A stretch of 64,000 bases of DNA, from positions 1-64,000 of the IMG/VR virus record IMGVR_UViG_3300025133_009446. The stretch is one strand, 5' to 3'. This DNA is from a virus. A program made the translations under genes and the position numbers. Below, piece by piece: positions 46,893 to 55,419 of this stretch. Position 1 is the stretch's first letter, and the number at the start of each line of letters is the position of its first letter. Below the pieces are notes generated by a model. It had not been told where the DNA came from. It did no database searches and was given only the letters and a program-made list of their open reading frames with translations.

Positions 46893-47470
46893 TTTCTTTT
46901 TTTAAATATCCCAACCTTATTTTCAACAATGTTATAAAGATTCTCTTTGCCAAAAAAATGACTAGCATATTTCTCTTCAATAAGCCGACCCATATCATCA
47001 ACTACGCAAATACCATTATTCTTTAAAAGATAGTGTGCCGTATAAATGCTTTGCATCCTACCTGGACCTTTATATGGTCTAGGGGGGTTGTGTCCAAGAG
47101 GTCCGTCGACAAGAATCATATCCCACTCTATACTAGTAACTTCGTCTGGAAGCTTCATTTTAAGCTTCTCGATATCAAACCCAATATCAGCATGCTCTTG
47201 TGCTTTAGTATCGTACTTCACTGGATGTATTTTAATATTGACGTCTGGATCTTTAAATTTTTCAATCCATTCTAAATCATCCTCCAGAAACACAGTCTTG
47301 CCGCCAGCATTTATCTGCTCCCAAATATAAGAGTCCTCTCCTAATCCGAAAACTAAAAAATTACATGGAGACAATAAGTCCAAAACGTAACCAACATTCA
47401 TATATTGAGTCTGAGACATTAATCCCTTACCAGAAGCTTTCATATCTTTTATAAGCGTTTTAAAATTCAT
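46889..47470 (-). CDS. IRX15/GXM-like polysaccharide methyltransferase
   Basis: The 193-residue protein has LVFGLGEDSYIWEQINAGGK followed by TVFLEDDLEWI, which is the characteristic opening of the IRX15/GXM family (glucuronoxylan 4-O-methyltransferases and relatives). MILVDGPLGHNPPRPYKGPG and VVDDMGRLIEEKY complete the methyltransferase fold. In plants it methylates glucuronic acid of xylan; bacterial and viral members act on unknown polysaccharides. With a uronate-forming dehydrogenase in the same island, 4-O-methyluronic acid is a reasonable product, but this is inference. Overlaps GT29 gene by 4 nt. Confidence 0.82.
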   Translation of the reverse strand: MNFKTLIKDMKASGKGLMSQTQYMNVGYVLDLLSPCNFLVFGLGEDSYIWEQINAGGKTVFLEDDLEWIEKFKDPDVNIKIHPVKYDTKAQEHADIGFDIEKLKMKLPDEVTSIEWDMILVDGPLGHNPPRPYKGPGRMQSIYTAHYLLKNNGICVVDDMGRLIEEKYASHFFGKENLYNIVENKVGIFKKRK

Positions 47471-47471
47471 C

Positions 47472-48215
47472 CTAATATTCCATAAAGTTCTCTTTGCAAA
47501 TTTTTAACGCTTCATCAAGCGATTCAATTTCATATGTACCTTTGTTTATTCGTGGATCAGCATGCATGTGGTATATTCTTGGCGCAAGATGTTCTTCTCC
47601 AAACTCATGATGAAAAATATGTTGTTTTTCTCTATTCGCCTTACTTCTAATATTATATTCTACAGGGAAAACATAGAACTGTAACCCCTCTTGAATGGCT
47701 TTCCAAAGAGAAATTCTGAATGAAGCCTGATCCCAAGGACAATAATGCCGATAATGGTAAAAACACTCTCTCCAATCCTTAAAAAGCTTTAAGACTTTTT
47801 CGTTTTTCTTGAATACGAGCACGCCAGTATTAATTTCAGAAAACGCATAAGGAATATTTCTATACTCAGGCATGACAGTTGAATATTTCTTTCTTTTTCT
47901 CGCCAAATCATGAGTGCCGGCAAAATCAACGTTGTCTAGCAACTCAAACAGATCCTCTATGTTGCGATCAACTATAGTGTCTGTATCTAAAAACAACGTC
48001 TGCTCATAGGGAGTTAAAGCTATATAATCTATTTTAGGACGCAAATGAGCGACTTTAATTATCTTAACCTCATCAATATACTCAGACTCAATCTGTTTAT
48101 CTATAAACGCAGTTATGTGTAAGTCTGGATTATGTTTTTTAACAGACTCTGCAGAGAACAACATCTCTTTAATAAAATGCTTACCAAAAGCAATATACAA
48201 TACACCTTTATTCAT
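47472..48215 (-). CDS. Glycosyltransferase, GT8-like
   Basis: ATG at 48215 overlaps the preceding stop by 8 nt. The 247-residue protein has YIAFGKHFIKEMLFSAESVK at the N-terminus, the DxD-type motif QTLFLDTDTIVDRNIEDLF, and FSEINTGVLVFKKN, all typical of GT8-like nucleotide-sugar transferases. CPWDQASFR further on is a common substrate loop. It probably extends the island's glycan with a hexose. Donor specificity is unknown. Confidence 0.83.
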   Translation of the reverse strand: MNKGVLYIAFGKHFIKEMLFSAESVKKHNPDLHITAFIDKQIESEYIDEVKIIKVAHLRPKIDYIALTPYEQTLFLDTDTIVDRNIEDLFELLDNVDFAGTHDLARKRKKYSTVMPEYRNIPYAFSEINTGVLVFKKNEKVLKLFKDWRECFYHYRHYCPWDQASFRISLWKAIQEGLQFYVFPVEYNIRSKANREKQHIFHHEFGEEHLAPRIYHMHADPRINKGTYEIESLDEALKICKENFMEY

Positions 48216-49203
48216 AACTTATCCCCAATATGTCATTATACAATTTAGAAGCCCATGCATATGGACTATATAATTTATCAAATTCTCTCTTTGCGCGATC
48301 TGCCATTTTTTGCCTTAATCTAAAGTCTTGTAACTTTAATATACCTTTTTTCCAGCCTTCGTAGTTGTTTGCAATAATCCCGCATTCAGGATCACCCATA
48401 ATATGAAAATTACTAGGAGTAAAATCAGCAATCACAGGGATCCCCAATTGATGGAAAACAAAAGCCCTACCTGCATTAGATTTGTTTTTCATTCTCACTA
48501 TAAAATCCGTGTTATATAAACCAAGATCTGTAGAGGTTTTATGCTTGCTTAAGTCCAATGGTATATGAGTCACATTGGGAACAATACCAATATCGCAACT
48601 TAACAAATCTTGTTTTATGGTTTTAATGTTCCACGGTTTCATAATAATGTTTTCAATATTTGGTTTTCCAACCTTCCATTTAAATGATGTGTTGGACGTC
48701 ACAACAAACAATTCTATATCACACGCTTTGTTAACCTCTTCTATAGCTCTTTTAAGATTAGGCGCAAACTTGCTTAAATGCGGATAATGTCCATGAAAAC
48801 CTATCCTTAACCTAGATTTCTTAGAATGAGTTTTATAGTCATCGCCTTGATACATTTTTTCAATCAAAGGAAAAAGGAACACATTCTTATAATGAGATAA
48901 ACTATCCATCTCTTCTATGGAGCCAACAATTACAAAGTCTATTGGTAGGTTTCTAGCGTCGGCTGCCAAATTTATAACACCCACTTTCTTATTTGGATAT
49001 GCTTTCTTAATGCCAATGGCAGTTGCAACATCGTTTTTGCCGCAGATAACAACATCATAATCTAATACATCTGTCTTATTGGTTGCTATCTCAGATTGAT
49101 ATCCACAATCACGAAAATAATCATTTAAATCATTAACCCAAATTCTATAAGAACCAACGCTAATATCACGGTTGTTGGAAACAAACAAAACTTTCATAAT
49201 CAT
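48208..49203 (-). CDS. Glycosyltransferase, GT-B fold
   Basis: The 331-residue protein (from ATG at 49203; an alternative ATG two codons later) starts with a Rossmann-like strand, MKVLFVSNNRD, and has LRIGFHGHYPHLSKFAPNLK, CDIGIVPNVTH and KNKSNAGRAFVFHQLGIPVI with PECGII later, the pattern of GT-B (GT4-like) transferases that hold the donor in the C-terminal domain. It is coupled to the short gene upstream through an ATGA overlap. Role: sugar transfer in the island. Confidence 0.78.
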   Translation of the reverse strand: MIMKVLFVSNNRDISVGSYRIWVNDLNDYFRDCGYQSEIATNKTDVLDYDVVICGKNDVATAIGIKKAYPNKKVGVINLAADARNLPIDFVIVGSIEEMDSLSHYKNVFLFPLIEKMYQGDDYKTHSKKSRLRIGFHGHYPHLSKFAPNLKRAIEEVNKACDIELFVVTSNTSFKWKVGKPNIENIIMKPWNIKTIKQDLLSCDIGIVPNVTHIPLDLSKHKTSTDLGLYNTDFIVRMKNKSNAGRAFVFHQLGIPVIADFTPSNFHIMGDPECGIIANNYEGWKKGILKLQDFRLRQKMADRAKREFDKLYSPYAWASKLYNDILGISYE

Positions 49204-49349
49204 AACTTTCCATAAATCACGACTTGATGATTCGGATTTCCACTAGCAGCATTTGGAACTATTAATTCATTAAGATTTAGAATAGCCTTTTCTTCTAAAG
49301 TAGAATGTTTTTCCCATTCAACCCATGATAATATTTCTGCATTATTCAT
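49200..49349 (-). CDS. Short unknown gene in the glycan island, 49 aa
   Basis: ATG at 49349 sits in the end of the preceding glycosyltransferase gene (8-nt overlap) and the stop TGA overlaps the next ATG (ATGA). This fills an otherwise empty 138-nt gap with an open frame that keeps the island's overlap pattern. The peptide begins MNNAEILSWVEWEKHSTLEE and ends NPNHQVVIYGKL; it is soluble and mildly acidic, without a motif I know. It could be a remnant of a larger sugar enzyme or a real small protein. Confidence 0.55.
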   Translation of the reverse strand: MNNAEILSWVEWEKHSTLEEKAILNLNELIVPNAASGNPNHQVVIYGKL

Positions 49350-50250
49350 TAATTGTCTCTTTTATAAAGTTCCTGTACTTCTCTGCAACTGTTTTCATAT
49401 TATAATCTACTTCAATATTATTTTTCACCTTTTTATAAAAATCCATCTTAGGTGGTTTATATAACTCAACCGGCTCAAAATCCCACTCATCTTCTTCAAT
49501 TACAACCGCATCTAATCCAGCTATTTCTTTTGTTCCACCAGCAGAAGAACATATAATTTGGCACCCGCTAGCGCGTGCATCAACAACCACGTTAGGACAA
49601 TGATCGAGCCAAGCCAAATGGATAAAATAATCTGCGCGTTTATAGAGAGCGGTAAGATACCTTATGTTTAGTTCGCCAACATAAAAAAGATTAGGAGTTC
49701 TCGCAATTTTTGCTTGTTCAAGATATTCAAGGTTTCCTCCAGCAACAACCAAACAATCATTTTTCGAAGAATGCTTTAAAAAATATTTGATATTTTCATT
49801 CAACCTTTTGTGAGGACGCCAAGACGAAGCACAACACCAAACATGTTCGTAATTATCCAGCATCCCTCGCAAGGGCTTGATTGATTCAATATGCTCTACA
49901 TCAGCACCATTGTGTATGACAGTAGAATTCTTGTGTTCTCCAAAATATTTAGTTATAAGCTGTTTGTTGAACTCAGACTGAAATATAACCCCATCTGCAT
50001 TATCATAAGTTCTCTTTATATTTCTATTCTGCTTTTTATAGTCTTGTGCCTTATTAAAGTAGATTCCATCTAACCTCTGGAATAGCGGCACATCATCAAA
50101 CTGTCTTCTTTGAGATTCTATAAAACACAACCTAGCATCTGGCTTTTTAGAGCCATCGGTGTCCGCATCTATATATTTAATCAATTTAGAAGCGAAGTGG
50201 TTTGGTCCAGAGGTGCTCTGTGTGTTGACATTTTCAAAATGAATATTCAT
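49342..50250 (-). CDS. Glycosyltransferase, GT4-like
   Basis: Start chosen at ATG 50250 (AAAGGA about 6 nt upstream); ATG at 50256 overlaps the previous stop (ATGA) and is the alternative. Features are FENVNTQSTSGPNHFASKL at the N-terminus, STVIHNGADVEHI, ASSWRPHKRLNENIKYF and CPNVVVDARASGCQIICS-type donor-binding region in GT-B order. The fold is GT4. The start of the protein resembles retaining transferases that read a target polymer. It likely adds a sugar to the growing glycan. Confidence 0.82.
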   Translation of the reverse strand: MNIHFENVNTQSTSGPNHFASKLIKYIDADTDGSKKPDARLCFIESQRRQFDDVPLFQRLDGIYFNKAQDYKKQNRNIKRTYDNADGVIFQSEFNKQLITKYFGEHKNSTVIHNGADVEHIESIKPLRGMLDNYEHVWCCASSWRPHKRLNENIKYFLKHSSKNDCLVVAGGNLEYLEQAKIARTPNLFYVGELNIRYLTALYKRADYFIHLAWLDHCPNVVVDARASGCQIICSSAGGTKEIAGLDAVVIEEDEWDFEPVELYKPPKMDFYKKVKNNIEVDYNMKTVAEKYRNFIKETINE

Positions 50251-50252
50251 AT

Positions 50253-51212
50253 TCATCCTTTGTAGATTTTTAATGCCCAAAAGGCAGGATTTTCTATCTC
50301 TTTTTGCAGATCTGTTAATAACGCAGCGTGCAGCAATTCTCTATATTGTTCAGGATTAGAATTTCTTTTATCCCCCAAATTATCTAAATATATTGGCTTT
50401 GTAATGTAGTCAAAGTGCAATTTATTAGAAGCCTCTCCGCATATTTTATATAATTCTACATCACAATCACTAAACAAGTCAACTATTTTATTTATTGCAA
50501 AATCTCCATATTGTCTATATCCGTGCAAAAGGTATAAATCAAGAGAAGCTGGACCTGGGAAAAGGTGCACTTGTATACAAGGCTCGTCCTTTTGATACAT
50601 AAACTTCTTTAACTGCTTAAATGTACCTAAATCGTTTTTTATATGTTCAATCGCAGACTGAGACATGAGAAAGTTTATATTTGTTGGGATATCAAATATT
50701 GCATCACTATCTAGATTTGCCTGTTCGAAGCTTACATTAATATCCTTTTCCTTACCCCAGCTAATGTTGTCATGCCACTTAGGAGATTGATATATATCCA
50801 AGCCCTTATATGAAGTTATAATGCCATTAGACCAATTCTGCAGTTTCTTGCAATACCCACCGGTACCGCAACCAATATCCAATATATTGACTTCTCCTAA
50901 ATTTTTCTTTATATCACCCCAAGGCAAGTTCATCCAAAACATGTCACCCATAGCTCTGCTAGGTGATGGGGTACCCTTTATTTTGTTCCAAAAATTATTA
51001 AATTTTTCTTTTTCTAAAGTAAAGTCTGTGCTCAACAATTTATCTGTTAGCAATTTGTTGCTTATATGATTCCACAACAAATACAAAGTTTTTTCTGTTG
51101 AAGATAGTGAAGGACTATCTCCATTTATAGAGTGAATGGATGTCGACATGTCATCCTGTAGTCCGACACTATAATTTTCAATTAAAAAATTAAAATTGTT
51201 ATATTCTTTCAT
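50253..51212 (-). CDS. SAM-dependent methyltransferase
   Basis: The 319-residue protein has the class I motif EVNILDIGCGTGGYCKKLQN, then GLDIYQSPKWHD for the adenosine side, and NFLMSQSAIEHIKND in motif IV. The N-terminal 100 residues are extra and Asn-rich with no signature. It overlaps the GT4-GT2 fusion gene by 14 nt. It probably methylates a sugar or a carrier-linked glycan; the acceptor is unknown. Confidence 0.85.
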   Translation of the reverse strand: MKEYNNFNFLIENYSVGLQDDMSTSIHSINGDSPSLSSTEKTLYLLWNHISNKLLTDKLLSTDFTLEKEKFNNFWNKIKGTPSPSRAMGDMFWMNLPWGDIKKNLGEVNILDIGCGTGGYCKKLQNWSNGIITSYKGLDIYQSPKWHDNISWGKEKDINVSFEQANLDSDAIFDIPTNINFLMSQSAIEHIKNDLGTFKQLKKFMYQKDEPCIQVHLFPGPASLDLYLLHGYRQYGDFAINKIVDLFSDCDVELYKICGEASNKLHFDYITKPIYLDNLGDKRNSNPEQYRELLHAALLTDLQKEIENPAFWALKIYKG

Positions 51213-52833
51213 ATGATTGCTTACCTCTAATTTCTTGTGCTAACTCAAACTGTTTTTTAGCTTTAATCTTGTCAACATTAAGAGGGTTTTCTTTGTTATA
51301 TACATGAAGCACCTCTGGAATAAATTTGGCGCGTTCTTGAGCCATTTCCAACAGTGGGAGCATTATGGCTTGATCATATGTCATCTCATAATAGTTTCCA
51401 GATGCATCTTTAAGATCTTCATGTTTGATTTGCCTCCACAGCTTGTGCTTAAACGTTCTTAGGTGAGAGGCTCTCCACTGATCTTTTCTATAAGCATTGT
51501 CTCTAATCACCCTTTCTGGGTATTGTGAGGGTTCTGGACCTCTTAAGCCTTCTGGACTAAGTACATAACTCCCATATGTCATCAATGTGTCACCCACATA
51601 CACATTACAAAGTTTAGTTAACGTTCTAGTAGACGCCAACCAATCATCACCATCCAACAAGATTATCACATCATCATCGTCGCAATTAGTCTGTTCGATC
51701 CCTAGCACGATATTGGCAAGAGCATACTTCTTTTCACTATTCTCTATCAAAGAAAATCGCGCATCTCCTTCTATACTACGTTTAACTACTTCAACAGATT
51801 TATCTGTTGAAATGTCATCAATTAAGACACAATCAAATTTCTCATATTTTTGTCTTTTAAGACTTCCTATGGTTTTAGATATCCACTCTTCACAGTTGTA
51901 AAATGGGATTATAAATTTAAATTTTGGAGGGTTGGGGTTTTCAACAGCTTCACAAACTGGTATATTTGTAGATTGCTGCGCCGTTTTTTCTATTTCATTC
52001 CAAAATCTTTTAGTACTCTTCCTTAGATATTTTATGGCGCTATGTTTGTTGGTGAACCAATCTTCATCTTTATGTTGTACATGCTCATTCAATATCATCT
52101 CACAGTCCAACAATTTAGCTTCAATCGTCATTCTTGGACATGTATCATCAGCGCGGGGAAAGAAGATGATACCTTTTGATTTTGCCAATTTTTCTAGAAG
52201 ATCAAAATGTTCAAGTCCCCAAACCAATTCATAATTTAAATTATTCTCTACAGCATACTCTACAGCGTCTTCAACGCCCTTAACCCATGATTTAGAATTC
52301 AATATCAACCACGTATCTTCTTTGTTAGAAGTGTCCAAAGACTCTATATAATCCAAAGTTTTATCTGCAAAAACAGAACTTAAAACTCTATTATTATCAT
52401 TTCTTAAAAAAGGATACTCTGATTGGTAGATCTCTAATTGTTTGTGAGACATCCACCATGTAATATCTGCATTATACAAAAACATAGAAATTAATTTTGC
52501 CATGGAGTGCGTAGAACAATCACATTCACCTTCTTCTGACTTGTGTTTCCCTGGAGATCTAAACCGGCAATATTTATAATCATATTCTAATACGCTATAG
52601 TTTAAATTCTTAGTTGCGTACATTAGACACTCAGCTGAAACTAGAGAAAAATTACCAAACACCCAAAATGCGTGTTTATATTCTTTCATAATAGATAACA
52701 ACTTTGGATTAAATGAATTGAGCCTGGTGAACCCACAAGGAAAGAGAGAGCTTTTAATTATAGCTCGCGTTGTTAGCTCGGCACCGCCTTTATTATACTG
52801 TTCTCCGAAAAGATCAGATACAAATATTATCAC
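51199..52833 (-). CDS. Bifunctional glycosyltransferase: GT4-like plus GT2 domains
   Basis: GTG at 52833 is the start, 2 nt after the preceding stop. Residues about 1-300 form a GT-B-like part (IIFVSDLFGEQYNKGGAELT, then SWVKGVEDAVEYA and FPRADDTCPRMTIEAKLL). Residues about 305-500 form a GT-A (GT2) part (KFKFIIPFYNCEEWISKTI, CVLIDDISTDKSVEVVK and VIILLDGDDWLAS, with DDIS and DGDD as metal/nucleotide motifs). Two transferases in one chain may act successively on one acceptor. Total length 544, in frame throughout. Confidence 0.82.
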   Translation of the reverse strand: MIIFVSDLFGEQYNKGGAELTTRAIIKSSLFPCGFTRLNSFNPKLLSIMKEYKHAFWVFGNFSLVSAECLMYATKNLNYSVLEYDYKYCRFRSPGKHKSEEGECDCSTHSMAKLISMFLYNADITWWMSHKQLEIYQSEYPFLRNDNNRVLSSVFADKTLDYIESLDTSNKEDTWLILNSKSWVKGVEDAVEYAVENNLNYELVWGLEHFDLLEKLAKSKGIIFFPRADDTCPRMTIEAKLLDCEMILNEHVQHKDEDWFTNKHSAIKYLRKSTKRFWNEIEKTAQQSTNIPVCEAVENPNPPKFKFIIPFYNCEEWISKTIGSLKRQKYEKFDCVLIDDISTDKSVEVVKRSIEGDARFSLIENSEKKYALANIVLGIEQTNCDDDDVIILLDGDDWLASTRTLTKLCNVYVGDTLMTYGSYVLSPEGLRGPEPSQYPERVIRDNAYRKDQWRASHLRTFKHKLWRQIKHEDLKDASGNYYEMTYDQAIMLPLLEMAQERAKFIPEVLHVYNKENPLNVDKIKAKKQFELAQEIRGKQSYERI

Positions 52834-52835
52834 TT

Positions 52836-54119
52836 TTACTCACTCTTTTGTAATAATTCATCAAACATTGTATTTATCTCATCTTCAACAGATTCTTGAG
52901 AATCAAATATGTTTACAGAATCGATTGATTCTACAAATTTGCTATATTGTTTCTTTTCAGAGAAATTCTCTAATACCCACGATTGCAAGTCCTTGGCTTG
53001 TTTTTTAAATCTGCCAAAATCTTTATATACTTCGCGCAGTCTCATCTTATAGCTCCCTTGCTGCGGGTAGCACCACATTGAATCTTCCTCTAACACGCTT
53101 TTCCACACAGCCTCTTTCTGAATAGGCTTCAAATCGTATTCAACACGAACAAAGTGTGGCTTATTCTTAATTCTTCCTTTTTTGTCTTTTACAGGCATAG
53201 TAAGAAAATCTGTGTATCCACTCCATTCTGGAGCTATAACTGGTAATCCTGAATATGCAGCCTCAAAGTGCGGCAAGCCAAAACCCTCACCGTGACTTAA
53301 AGAAATAAAAGCCTTTATTTTAGGGTGCTTGTAAAGAGAATGCATTTCTTGTTCTTTCAAATCGCCATGTAATAAATAAATTTTACATTTTCTATCTTTA
53401 TATTTTTCTAAAATTGTTTGCAAAGAATTGGTTACTGACTTTCTGTCTAATACAGATCCTCCCTTCTTAAACGTCTTAACAACCAAACCAACTTCTGGAT
53501 TGTCAAAAAACTCCTCAACAAACCACTTAACAGTGTTCGGCATATTTTTTCTTGGTCCCCACTGTGCCACGGTTAAAAAGTTAAAAGGAGTGTCAAGTTT
53601 AAAATCTAAATCAATCTTTTTATATTTTTTAACTGGGTAATGCACAACATCGATTGGAACAGAGTTTTGTAGAAGCAGCTTTTCTCCTGTTTCGTTATTT
53701 ACTGCTTCATATGCTGTATTGTCAAATACATTTTTAGAATGGTTTGAAACCACAACCATTCTATCAACTTCATGAGTCTTCTGGATCCAATCAGGGGATA
53801 CTCTGGTTGTCTCTATACCCGCAGTAACTCCAATATTAACAGGAGCCATTTTTTGCCATTCATTTGGAATTGTCACTTGTATGCTAGCATCATAAGTACC
53901 ATTTTTATGTTGATAGAGTGCTGTCTTCTTTATTAAAGCGTCTAACCATTGTCTTTCCTCATTATCTTCCCAAATCCAATTGGACTTTCCCCAAGTTACA
54001 GGCATTACATAAATATCATATCTATCTTCTACCGTTCTCAAAGAGCGTAAAACAAATCTAGCATGCTCCCCATATCCAGTTCTAGTTAATACCGGTCCTC
54101 TAACTATTATTTTTTTCAT
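52836..54119 (-). CDS. Glycosyltransferase, GT4
   Basis: ATG at 54119 has GGAGCTTAA before it. The 427-residue protein shows FNFLTVAQWGPRKNMPNTVK, ISLSHGEGFGLPHFEAAYSG and LPVIAPEWSGYTDFL. This is the GT4 (group 1) signature with the EGFGLPxxEA donor site. N-terminal residues begin KKIIVRGPVLTRTGYGEHAR, a GxGxHA acceptor loop. It overlaps the next gene by 4 nt. Donor and acceptor unknown. Confidence 0.87.
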   Translation of the reverse strand: MKKIIVRGPVLTRTGYGEHARFVLRSLRTVEDRYDIYVMPVTWGKSNWIWEDNEERQWLDALIKKTALYQHKNGTYDASIQVTIPNEWQKMAPVNIGVTAGIETTRVSPDWIQKTHEVDRMVVVSNHSKNVFDNTAYEAVNNETGEKLLLQNSVPIDVVHYPVKKYKKIDLDFKLDTPFNFLTVAQWGPRKNMPNTVKWFVEEFFDNPEVGLVVKTFKKGGSVLDRKSVTNSLQTILEKYKDRKCKIYLLHGDLKEQEMHSLYKHPKIKAFISLSHGEGFGLPHFEAAYSGLPVIAPEWSGYTDFLTMPVKDKKGRIKNKPHFVRVEYDLKPIQKEAVWKSVLEEDSMWCYPQQGSYKMRLREVYKDFGRFKKQAKDLQSWVLENFSEKKQYSKFVESIDSVNIFDSQESVEDEINTMFDELLQKSE

Positions 54120-55405
54120 TTAAGCTCCTCTAAATGCCAGTTAGCATAGCCCCGGCGAGTCTCCCACGAACCCAATTCAGTATGAAGGTTTGTAAGTAGT
54201 TCATCCCATGTTTTTACATATTTTGCAAAATTATAGTTTTCAACTACGTGTTGTCTTCCTTTTGCGCCAAGCTGCTCTCTTTCTTCGGACTTCATTTCAT
54301 ATATTTTTATCAGCGCATTAATGAAATCATCTTCATTAATTCTATCTTCTCTAATCCATGGAATTTCTTGTGAACCAATGATCGACTTTGAGGATGGTTC
54401 AATCCCAATACCAAACCAATTTTCTCCATCTGTCACTTGCTCTTGCAAACCGCCTGTCATATTAACAACAATAGGCACCTCACATGATAGAGATTCCAGA
54501 GTAGATAAACCAAACCCTTCAGCATCTGATATATTGATCGTGCAGTCGACTGCGTTATAAAATCCAGCTAGCTGTTCTGGTGGCATTTTTTGAGTTGAAA
54601 ACAGTACTTGTCCATCTTGTAGTTCCAAGTGTTCAACAATCTTAATAAGATCCTGTCCATGATGATCTTTGGGTTCTGTGTGCATTATTAACGTTGCTTT
54701 ATCATGTCCAACCTTATCTAAAAATTTCTTAAACCAAAATAATAAACTACCACTTTGTTTACGTCTGGCGTTTCTATTGTTCCAAAAGCAAATAAATTTG
54801 TTTTGTATGTCGTCTTCTTCTAGATCTGGAAAGATGCTATACATCTCTTTTCTTGCATTAGACTTAGAATAGTTTGAATCATTTTTTAAATTTCGAAATA
54901 TATCTGAATTTACAGCATGAGGCACGTATTGACTCATAACATTTGGAGCGACAGTTTTTACAATATCATCAGTAACTTTAGAGATTGCAGCAATAAAATC
55001 ATTTGACTCATAATATGCCTTATTATATGTGGGGTAAGGATAGTTGTCCCATACATGATAATAAACCATCGGCATAAGAGGACGGATTTCATTTTCCATT
55101 TCCCACAACCACCCCCAAAAGCGAGGATCTGTCATAAACCAAAGAATATCAGGCTTCTCATTACGAATCATAGATCTGACTATCTCTTGATTCCCATATC
55201 CTTCAACAGGAAATATTACCCAATCATCTTTGTACTCTTCCGTTTTGATGGGCTTATTATGAGGGTGCTTAATAGCTCCACCTAAGCTAATTACCTTATA
55301 TTTGCCGGTACGTAAAAGCCCCTCAATAACATACCTAGTTTGAGTGCCCACACCAGATGGAGACAACGGCATGTCGCTTATTGTCATTATTTTAATTTTT
55401 TTCAA
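54116..55405 (-). CDS. Glycosyltransferase, GT4 (TTG start)
   Basis: The best start is TTG at 55405: it follows TTGGAGAAGTACA and gives an N-terminal KKIKIMTISDMPLSPSGVGT strand typical for GT4; the other in-frame starts upstream overlap the nuclease gene and lack a site. Donor-site features are DAEGFGLSTLESLSCEVPIV and CFWNNRNARRKQSG. It pairs with the next GT4 gene by a 4-nt overlap. It is the first gene of the glycan island in transcription order. Confidence 0.85.
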   Translation of the reverse strand: MKKIKIMTISDMPLSPSGVGTQTRYVIEGLLRTGKYKVISLGGAIKHPHNKPIKTEEYKDDWVIFPVEGYGNQEIVRSMIRNEKPDILWFMTDPRFWGWLWEMENEIRPLMPMVYYHVWDNYPYPTYNKAYYESNDFIAAISKVTDDIVKTVAPNVMSQYVPHAVNSDIFRNLKNDSNYSKSNARKEMYSIFPDLEEDDIQNKFICFWNNRNARRKQSGSLLFWFKKFLDKVGHDKATLIMHTEPKDHHGQDLIKIVEHLELQDGQVLFSTQKMPPEQLAGFYNAVDCTINISDAEGFGLSTLESLSCEVPIVVNMTGGLQEQVTDGENWFGIGIEPSSKSIIGSQEIPWIREDRINEDDFINALIKIYEMKSEEREQLGAKGRQHVVENYNFAKYVKTWDELLTNLHTELGSWETRRGYANWHLEELK

Positions 55406-55419
55406 TGTACTTCTCCAAT

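Noticed and set aside
40141-52578. Further TATAAATA 8-mers on the minus strand (near 40141, 42981 and 52571)
   Set aside because: They are inside sugar genes and about eight per strand are expected by chance in DNA this AT-rich.
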